A DNA stretch of 64,000 bases, taken from positions 1,860,001 to 1,924,000 of the forward strand of contig OZ242360.1 in NCBI GenBank assembly GCA_965208775.1. The letters are read 5' to 3'. Positions 58,276-64,000 of this stretch are shown here, piece after piece. The DNA comes from JAPOVO01 sp026708165 (GTDB taxonomy: Bacteria; Chloroflexota; UBA11872; VXNJ01). Every line of letters starts with the position of its first letter. Within the stretch, counting starts at the first letter, position 1. The notes beneath the pieces were generated by a model. That model was given only the letters and a program-made list of their open reading frames with translations. It ran no database searches and was not told where the DNA came from. The position numbers and the translations under genes were made by a program.

Positions 58276-59550
58276 ATGAGTACATCTAACGGCGTAGCGC
58301 ACGACATCAACGACCTGACTCTCGCCGCCCGGGGCGCCGACATGATCGACTGGGCGGACGCGTCGATGCCCGTCCTGGCCACCATACGGCGCAGGTTCGA
58401 AGCCGAGCGCCCGCTCGAAGGCGTCAGGGTTGGAGCCTGCCTGCACGTCACCACCGAGACGGCGAACCTGGCGCGCACGCTCGCGGCCGGCGGCGCCGAG
58501 GTTGCGGTTTGCGCGTCCAATCCGCTCAGCACTCAAGACGAAGTGGCCGCGGCGTTGGTAGTCGATCACGACATTCCCGTGTTCGCCCGGAACGGCGAGG
58601 ACAACGCCACGTACTACGCGCACATCGGCGCGGTTCTGGACGCGAGACCCCACATAACGATGGACGATGGGGCCGATCTCGTGAGCACCATCCACTCGTC
58701 GCGTGAAGACCTGATCGCCGACATCATCGGCGGAACCGAAGAAACGACGACGGGCGTGATCCGGTTGCGCGCCATGCAGGAGGCCGGCGTCCTTCGATAT
58801 CCGATCATGGCCGTCAATGAAGCCGACACCAAGCACTTCTTCGACAACAGGTACGGCACCGGACAGTCGACAATCGACGGAATCATGAGGGCCACCAACC
58901 TCTTGCTCGCGGGCAAGAACTTCGTGGTCTGCGGTTATGGATGGTGCGGCCGCGGGCTGGCGAGCCGGGCGCGCGGCATGGGCGCCAACGTCATAGTCAC
59001 CGAGATCGACCCCACGCGCGCGCTCGAAGCGTCGATGGACGGATTTCGAGTTATGCGAGTCGCTGAAGCCGCCGAGGTCGGCGATGTTTTCGTGACCGTC
59101 ACCGGCAACAAGAGCGTGATCGACGAGCCGCACTTCGAAAAAATGAAGTCGGGCGCCATTCTCGCCAACTCCGGTCACTTCGACGTGGAGATAAACATCC
59201 CCGCGCTGGAAGGGCTGAGTACGTCGCGCCGCGAGGTCCGGCCAATGCTCGAAGAGTTCCTCATGTCCGACGGCCGCAAGATCTACCTGCTCGGCCAGGG
59301 ACGGCTGATCAACCTTGCCAGCGCGGAAGGACATCCCGCGAGCGTGATGGACATGAGCTTCGCCAACCAGGCGCTCGCCACCGAATACATGGTGAAGAAC
59401 GCCAGGTCGCTCGAACGGAAGGTCTATCCGGTTCCGAGAGAAATAGATCAGGAAATAGCCCGGCTGAAGTTAGACTCGATGGGTATAAAAGTCGATTCCC
59501 TGACCGGGGAGCAGGCGGCCTACTTGGGCGCCTGGCAGGAAGGAACTTAG
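58276..59550 (+). CDS. ahcY: Adenosylhomocysteinase (S-adenosylhomocysteine hydrolase)
   Basis: AhcY splits S-adenosylhomocysteine to adenosine and homocysteine with a bound NAD+, relieving product inhibition of methyltransferases. The 424-residue protein has GACLHVTTETANLARTLAAG, CASNPLSTQDEVAAAL, ETTTGVIRLRAMQ, MAVNEADTKHFFDNRYGTGQ with the catalytic Lys/Asp region, NAD-binding VVCGYGWCGRGLASRARGMG, and NSGHFDVEINIPAL, then LGQGRLINLASAEGHPASVM. The C-terminus ends AYLGAWQEGT, where homologues have a Lys/Tyr-terminated tail. The ATG at 58276 has AAGGAG ten bases before. It is the fourth gene of the SAM-cycle run, just before metK. Confidence 0.96.
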   Translation: MSTSNGVAHDINDLTLAARGADMIDWADASMPVLATIRRRFEAERPLEGVRVGACLHVTTETANLARTLAAGGAEVAVCASNPLSTQDEVAAALVVDHDIPVFARNGEDNATYYAHIGAVLDARPHITMDDGADLVSTIHSSREDLIADIIGGTEETTTGVIRLRAMQEAGVLRYPIMAVNEADTKHFFDNRYGTGQSTIDGIMRATNLLLAGKNFVVCGYGWCGRGLASRARGMGANVIVTEIDPTRALEASMDGFRVMRVAEAAEVGDVFVTVTGNKSVIDEPHFEKMKSGAILANSGHFDVEINIPALEGLSTSRREVRPMLEEFLMSDGRKIYLLGQGRLINLASAEGHPASVMDMSFANQALATEYMVKNARSLERKVYPVPREIDQEIARLKLDSMGIKVDSLTGEQAAYLGAWQEGT

Positions 59551-59589
59551 CAATTCGCCCGGCCACGACCGGGTAAAGGACGGTATTCA

Positions 59590-60810
59590 GTGTCGATAGC
59601 GCTTACGAATTCACCGAGTCTTCTGTTTACGTCGGAGTCCGTGACCGAGGGACACCCCGACAAGCTGTGCGATCAGATTTCCGACGCCATCCTGGACGCA
59701 ATCATCGCCGAGGATCCCCACGCGAAAGTCGCCTGCGAGACCGCCGCGAATACCGGGCTGATTCTCGTTCTGGGCGAAATCTCGACCAAAGCCTACGTCG
59801 ACATGGCCGCCATTGTGCGGCAGACGGTCAGGGAGGTCGGATACACGCGGGCGAAATTCGGATTCGACTACGAGACTTGCGGGACTGTGGTCTCGGTCAA
59901 GGAGCAGTCGGCCGACATCAGCCAGGGGGTCGACTCGTCCACGAAAGAGGGGCTTGGCGCGGGCGACCAGGGAATGATGATTGGCTACGCCTGCACCGAG
60001 ACCGACGAGCTGATGCCCCTACCGATCACGCTGGCTCACCAGTTGTGCGAGCGGTTGGCGCACGTCCGCAAGGAGAGCATTGGCGACATCGATTATTTGC
60101 GTCCCGACGGCAAGTCGCAGGTGAGCGTCGAATACTCGTACGGCAAGCCCGTTAGAGTCGATACCGTCGTCATCGCCGCTCAGCACGACGCCAAGGTCGG
60201 ACGTGAAGTGCTCAACGGCGACATCCGCAAACACGTCATAGAGCCGGTTATCCCCGGCGAATTGCTTGACGACAACACCAAGATTCTGATCAATGGAACG
60301 GGCCGGTTCGTAATCGGCGGCCCGATGGGCGACGCCGGCCTCACCGGTAGAAAGATAATCGTCGACACCTACGGCGGGATGGCGCGTCACGGCGGCGGTG
60401 CCTTCTCCGGCAAGGACCCGACAAAAGTGGACAGGTCCGGGTCCTACGCCGCGCGCTACGTTGCCAAGAACCTGGTCGCGGCGGGAGTCGCCGACCGGCT
60501 GGAGCTGCAGCTCGCCTACTGCATCGGCGTGCCTGAGCCGCTCTCGCTCATGGTCGAGACGTTCGGCACCGGCAGGCTCGAAAACGAGGCAATCGTCGAG
60601 TTGATCAATGAGCACTTCGATCTGCGCCCGGGCGCGATTATCGAAGACCTCGACCTGCGCCGTCCGATCTATCGGCAGGTCGCCGCATACGGACACTTCG
60701 GGCGGCCCGACCTCGATTTGCCGTGGGAACGAACGGACAGGGCCGGCGGCATTCGCAGCGACGCGGGCCTCGCCAAGTCCGACAGTGAGCGGGTGCAGAC
60801 GCCCGGATAG
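59590..60810 (+). CDS. metK: S-adenosylmethionine synthetase
   Basis: MetK makes SAM from methionine and ATP. The 406-residue protein has FTSESVTEGHPDKLCDQISD at the start, GAGDQGMMIGYACTET (metal/K+ site), YGGMARHGGGAFSGKDPTKV with the P-loop-like ATP site, and DRSGSYAARYVAKNLV. Length is in the family range. The start is GTG at 59590, 12 bases after AAAGGACGG. It closes the SAM-cycle cluster after ahcY (39-bp gap); a small CCCGG/CCGGG hairpin lies in this gap. The modA start falls inside its last codons. Confidence 0.96.
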   Translation: MSIALTNSPSLLFTSESVTEGHPDKLCDQISDAILDAIIAEDPHAKVACETAANTGLILVLGEISTKAYVDMAAIVRQTVREVGYTRAKFGFDYETCGTVVSVKEQSADISQGVDSSTKEGLGAGDQGMMIGYACTETDELMPLPITLAHQLCERLAHVRKESIGDIDYLRPDGKSQVSVEYSYGKPVRVDTVVIAAQHDAKVGREVLNGDIRKHVIEPVIPGELLDDNTKILINGTGRFVIGGPMGDAGLTGRKIIVDTYGGMARHGGGAFSGKDPTKVDRSGSYAARYVAKNLVAAGVADRLELQLAYCIGVPEPLSLMVETFGTGRLENEAIVELINEHFDLRPGAIIEDLDLRRPIYRQVAAYGHFGRPDLDLPWERTDRAGGIRSDAGLAKSDSERVQTPG

Positions 60811-61714
60811 CCCCGTCCAGCCTGAACAGGCGAGTTCCGGCGGCCGTTCGGTCGCGACGCCGCGCGTTTGTCCGCGCGGCCAGCCCCGGGAACCCCGATC
60901 CGCCGCTAGGTCGTCACGAATCGCGTCGAAGTTAATACTCTGGCTGCTTTGCTGCGCCGTCTTCACGATTTTCGCGGCGTGCGGAGAGCGGCCGAGCCGC
61001 ACCGAAGTCATCGTCTTCGCGGCGGCTTCCCTGGCCGAGCCGCTCCAGCAGATTCAAGTTGAGTTCGAGTCGCTCTATCCCGAAGCGAAGCTGCTCTTCC
61101 ACTTCGCCGGGTCTCAGCAGCTGCGCACGCAGATCGAGCTGAACGCCGCCGTCGACATCTATGTTTCGGCGGACGCGACCATGGTGGACGACCTCGTCGA
61201 CACGGGACTGATACGGGGGCCGACCTCGACTTTCGCAAGGAATCGCGTTCAGGTCCTGCTGGCCCCGGGCAACCCCGGTGGTATTCAGTCCCTTCGGGAC
61301 TTGGCAAAGCCGGGCAAGCGAATCGTCATAGGTGTGCCTGAAGTTCCCGTTGGTCGAGCGTCCCGCGAAGCACTGGCGCTCCTGCGAGAAGGTCTGGACT
61401 ACGGTCGCCGGTTCGCGGAGGGCGTTGCCTCTAATATCGTTTCGGAAGAGATGAACGTGCGCGGTGTTATAGCCCGTCTGGGACTGGGCGAAGTCGACGC
61501 GGGTTTTGCGTATGAAAGCGATAGCTACACCGCCTCGGCGAGTGAGATGACTTCAATCAAGTTGCCAGATTACGCGGCGGTGGAGGTCCGGTACGGAGCG
61601 GGCGCTCTCTCCGAAGACGCCGCCGGACTCCCGGCCCGGTTCGTGGAGTTTCTTACGTCGGAAACCGCGCAACAGATCTTCAGAAATCGCGGACTGATCG
61701 TCGACGGCTCATGA
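60785..61714 (+). CDS. modA: Molybdate ABC transporter substrate-binding lipoprotein
   Basis: ModA captures molybdate (or tungstate) outside the membrane and passes it to ModBC. After a lipoprotein signal (KLILWLLCCAVFTIFAAC, lipobox Cys) the domain has VIVFAAASLAEPLQQIQVEF, LLFHFAGSQQLRTQIELNA, ADIYVSADATMVDDL-like YVSADATM, and NVRGVIARLGLGEVDAGFAY, the ModA pattern with the anion-binding Ser residues. The GTG at 60785 is the only standard in-frame start near the signal, giving a 47-residue Arg-rich lead before the helix that is unusually long and overlaps metK. A rare start nearer the signal (ATC 60921 or ATA 60936) is possible. It forms an operon with modB and modC. Confidence 0.92.
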   Translation: MSGCRRPDSPVQPEQASSGGRSVATPRVCPRGQPREPRSAARSSRIASKLILWLLCCAVFTIFAACGERPSRTEVIVFAAASLAEPLQQIQVEFESLYPEAKLLFHFAGSQQLRTQIELNAAVDIYVSADATMVDDLVDTGLIRGPTSTFARNRVQVLLAPGNPGGIQSLRDLAKPGKRIVIGVPEVPVGRASREALALLREGLDYGRRFAEGVASNIVSEEMNVRGVIARLGLGEVDAGFAYESDSYTASASEMTSIKLPDYAAVEVRYGAGALSEDAAGLPARFVEFLTSETAQQIFRNRGLIVDGS

Positions 61715-61715
61715 T

Positions 61716-62552
61716 TTGTCGAATGGACTATCTATCCTGAAACCCTTGGGTGAGCGGTTCCAGACGGCGGGTCCATGGATTCCGGCGGCCTTCCTTCTTG
61801 CGTTTCTCGTTATTCCGATTCTCGCTCTGGTCCTGCGGGGCGCGGGTGCCGAGGCGATTCGAACGGCGCTTGGCAGCCAAGTCGTGCGCGAAGCGTTGGC
61901 GCTGAGTCTGGTTACCAGCCTGGCCACCGTCTTCCTGGCGGTCTCGTTCGGATTGCCGCTTGCGTATCTGCTTTCGCGCCGTGATTTCCGTGGCAAGGCG
62001 CTTGTCGAATCCATGGTGGACCTGCCGCTGGTGCTTCCGCCCGTGGTGGCCGGAGTCGCACTGCTGGTCGCGTTCGGCAGGACCGGACTCGCCGGTCAGC
62101 TCCTCGATGTCATGGGGGTTCGCATCGGCTTCAACACCGCCGCGGTGGTGATGGCGCAAACGTTCGTCGCCACGCCCTTCTTCGTCAGGTCCGCCCGCGC
62201 CGGGTTCACGTCTGTCAGCCGGCATCTGGAAAACGCCTCCAAGACGCTCGGCGTATCGCCGTTCGGCACCTTCCTTCGAATCACCCTGCCCCTGTCCGCG
62301 CCTTCGCTGCTGGCCGGCATGGCCATGGCATGGGCGCGGGCGCTGGGCGAATTCGGCGCGACGATAATGTTTGCCGGGAACCTGGCGGGCAAGACTCGGA
62401 CGCTGCCGCTGGCGATATTGACCTCGATGGAGGAAGACCTCGATGCAGCGCTCACGGTCTCGTTGCTGCTGCTGGCCGTTTCGTTCGGCGTTCTGGTGGC
62501 ATTTCATCTAGTCGGGTCTCGGGGAGGCGCGGATGCTGCAGCTCGATATTGA
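61716..62552 (+). CDS. modB: Molybdate ABC transporter permease
   Basis: The 278-residue membrane protein has about six helices and the EAA-type ABC coupling loop near SRHLENASKTLGVSPFGTF. Other ModB/CysTW landmarks are LPLAYLLSRRDFRGKALVES, DLPLVLPPVVAGVALLVAFG and WARALGEFGATIMFAGNLAG, followed by KTRTLPLAIL. It forms the molybdate channel with ModC at the inner membrane. The start is TTG at 61716, one base after the modA stop. Its 3' end overlaps modC by 20 bases, so the three genes are translated together. Confidence 0.95.
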   Translation: MSNGLSILKPLGERFQTAGPWIPAAFLLAFLVIPILALVLRGAGAEAIRTALGSQVVREALALSLVTSLATVFLAVSFGLPLAYLLSRRDFRGKALVESMVDLPLVLPPVVAGVALLVAFGRTGLAGQLLDVMGVRIGFNTAAVVMAQTFVATPFFVRSARAGFTSVSRHLENASKTLGVSPFGTFLRITLPLSAPSLLAGMAMAWARALGEFGATIMFAGNLAGKTRTLPLAILTSMEEDLDAALTVSLLLLAVSFGVLVAFHLVGSRGGADAAARY

Positions 62553-63645
62553 GCTTCAAGTCGGCGATTTCAGCCTTGACGTAAATCTCGAAGCGGGACG
62601 GGAGCTGATCTCGCTGTTTGGCTATTCCGGTTCCGGCAAGACTCTTACGCTCGAAGCGATTGCGGGTCTCAGAAAGCCCGACCGTGGCCGCATAGCGATC
62701 GACGGCGACACTGTCTTCGACTCCACGAAGAAAATCGACGTTCCAGCTCACCGGCGCGGCATCGGCTACCTCATCCAGGACGGGGCGCTGTTTCCCCATC
62801 TGACCGCCGCTCAGAACGTGGGATACGGACTGCGCCGTGCGAGCCGGTCGGACCGCGAAGCGCGAGTGCTGGAGCTGCTCGAACTCCTCGATCTGGACGG
62901 TTTGGGCGACCGTTACCCCGCAACCCTATCCGGAGGGCAAAAGCAGCGAGTGGCCCTCGCCCGTGCTCTTGCCCCCAAACCGCGGACGCTCCTCCTCGAC
63001 GAGCCGTTTGCCTCGCTCGACGCGTCAATACGCGAGACGTTGGGCAATGAGCTGCTGAGGCTGCGGGAGGAGCTCGACCTGACCATCCTGTTCGTAACTC
63101 ACCAGTTGTCCGAAGCATTCAGCCTGGGCGAAAGGATCGCCGTGTTCGACGGCGGCACAATTCTCCAGGCTGACTCCAATCAGACGATCTATCGATCGCC
63201 TAGATCAAGACGCGTGGCCCTCTTGACCGGCACCGCCAACGTTCTGGACGGCGTCGTTGAGGAGAGCTCCGAAAGAGAGCTCACAGTGCGCACCAGGGAC
63301 TTCGCCGTCTTGACCAACCCATATCCGTTTTCAAAAGGCGACCGCGTCCACATCTGCATCCGCCCGGAATCGGTCTTGCTGATACGCAAGGACAGGCGGC
63401 CTTCCCGAAACAGTCGCGAAAACAACGTCTCCGGCGTCGTCGTCGACCGCAAGGCGCGCGGTTCCCTGTACACGCTCCAGTTTCAGGTTGACGGTTCCGG
63501 CGAGGGGTCCGACCCAACCATCCTTCAAATCGACTTGCCCGCCCGCGTCTACGGCGTGATGCGCGTTGGAGAACATAGGGAATGGGCGGTCTCCCTCCGC
63601 CGGGACTCGCTCCACGTTATCCGGGCGGAACAGCCATGCGTCTAA
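62533..63645 (+). CDS. modC: Molybdate ABC transporter ATP-binding protein
   Basis: ModC drives molybdate uptake with ATP. The 370-residue protein has Walker A LFGYSGSGKTLTLEAIAG, Q loop GIGYLIQDGALFPHLTAAQN, signature LSGGQKQRVALARALAPK, Walker B TLLLDEPFASLDA and the switch His in VTHQLSEAF. The C-terminal third contains a TOBE/MOP-like region (VVEESSERELTVRTRDF, VHICIRPESVLL) that usually binds oxyanion for feedback control. The start ATG at 62533 lies within modB. Length agrees with family members having a TOBE domain. Confidence 0.94.
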   Translation: MLQLDIELQVGDFSLDVNLEAGRELISLFGYSGSGKTLTLEAIAGLRKPDRGRIAIDGDTVFDSTKKIDVPAHRRGIGYLIQDGALFPHLTAAQNVGYGLRRASRSDREARVLELLELLDLDGLGDRYPATLSGGQKQRVALARALAPKPRTLLLDEPFASLDASIRETLGNELLRLREELDLTILFVTHQLSEAFSLGERIAVFDGGTILQADSNQTIYRSPRSRRVALLTGTANVLDGVVEESSERELTVRTRDFAVLTNPYPFSKGDRVHICIRPESVLLIRKDRRPSRNSRENNVSGVVVDRKARGSLYTLQFQVDGSGEGSDPTILQIDLPARVYGVMRVGEHREWAVSLRRDSLHVIRAEQPCV

Positions 63646-63709
63646 AAACGCGCCCGTCGCGTAACGCGAATTGCGAGTTGGCGTTATAGACGACGGGGAC
63701 CACCGAGGG

Positions 63710-64000
63710 ATGGGAATACCGCTACCCAAAATCAAGCCAGATCATGACCTCGACGAGACGATTCGCCGAGCCAGCGATCTGGATAGAGACGCCTTTGGCC
63801 AGCTATATCGTGAATTCGCGCCCCGCATACATCGGTTTATCGAGTATCGAACGCGAAATCGGGAGCTGGCCGAGGACCTCACGAATCAGGTTTTCATGCA
63901 AGCGTTGAGGGCAATCGGAAGATATCAGCACCGCTCGATACCCCAATTCACGGGATGGCTGTTCAGAATCGCGCGCAACGCCGTCGCCGACCACTGGCGG
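63710..64000 (+). CDS. ECF-type RNA polymerase sigma factor (5' part, cut by window end)
   Basis: An ATG at 63710, right after GAGGG, opens a frame that runs to the window end (97 codons). It contains sigma region 2: DAFGQLYREFAPRIHRFIEY, RNRELAEDLTNQVFMQALRA, GRYQHRSIPQFTGWLFRIAR and NAVADHWR, the signature of sigma-70 family ECF factors (2.1-2.4). Region 4 would follow outside the window. It begins about 60 bp after modC and may be transcribed separately. ECF factors direct RNA polymerase to stress or envelope genes; any anti-sigma partner is outside the window. Confidence 0.88.
   Translation, partial: MGIPLPKIKPDHDLDETIRRASDLDRDAFGQLYREFAPRIHRFIEYRTRNRELAEDLTNQVFMQALRAIGRYQHRSIPQFTGWLFRIARNAVADHWR

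Overview
The window is GC-rich (about 60-65% by eye), gene-dense DNA from a bacterium with many GTG/TTG starts, abundant lipoproteins with Thr/Pro/Glu-rich linkers, FAS1, DUF2680-like, DUF2203, DUF378 and LppX/LprG-type proteins, three near-identical methyltransferases and dispersed palindromic repeats. This mix fits Chloroflexota, most like the Dehalococcoidia/SAR202 side. That assignment is inference from gene content; no rRNA gene is present to confirm it.

Layout. 0-3.9 kb is a small accessory edge: the C-terminal part of an N6-adenine DNA methyltransferase, a convergent SIR2-like protein, a FitA-like antitoxin whose PIN toxin survives only as a 26-codon stub, and a repeat-filled spacer. 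3.9-13.8 kb holds housekeeping and metabolic genes (aldo/keto reductase, Lgt, an MFS exporter, RtcB, DUF2203, a two-component system with a DUF2680-like exported protein, a cysteine hydrolase). 14.2-24.4 kb is one 3370-codon surface protein built of FN3 and cadherin-like repeats. It is separated from a divergent MarR regulator by a spacer with two nested dyads. 25.5-28.3 kb carries three tandem SAM-methyltransferase paralogues, and 28.5-35.7 kb a decayed oxidoreductase fragment, a Na+/solute symporter, a phytoene-desaturase-like oxidoreductase, a Gfo/Idh/MocA dehydrogenase, a DUF1330 protein and an NCS2 permease fused to an ATPase-like domain. 35.9-42.8 kb has a DUF2971 protein, lipoproteins, an LprG/P55-like lipoprotein-exporter pair, a nucleotidyltransferase and an intradiol-dioxygenase-like lipoprotein. 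42.8-47.6 kb has tRNA-Arg, a PhyH-family oxygenase, a B12-binding regulator with an XRE domain, DUF378 and a four-FAS1 protein. 47.7-53.6 kb shows a duplicated or rearranged block: a cysteine hydrolase and a propeller-like membrane protein, each flanked by a remnant of the other, enclose DUF805 and DUF2339 zinc-ribbon membrane proteins. 53.7-64 kb is core: tRNA-Glu, ffh, a methionine-salvage/SAM-cycle run (mtnA, mtnP, a PfkB kinase, ahcY, metK), modABC, and the start of an ECF sigma factor.

How genes work together. MtnP and MtnA recycle methylthioadenosine. AhcY splits S-adenosylhomocysteine to adenosine and homocysteine, the PfkB kinase may remove the adenosine, and MetK makes new SAM; the three SAM-methyltransferases elsewhere would consume it. 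Lgt would lipidate the many lipobox proteins seen here. The most interesting items are the CarH-like B12 photosensor module joined to a C-terminal XRE domain (43977-44894), the 48.5-52.0 kb reciprocal-remnant rearrangement, the nested dyads between the giant adhesin and MarR, the NCS2-ATPase fusion with an apparent start-proximal frameshift, and the LprG/P55-like pair.
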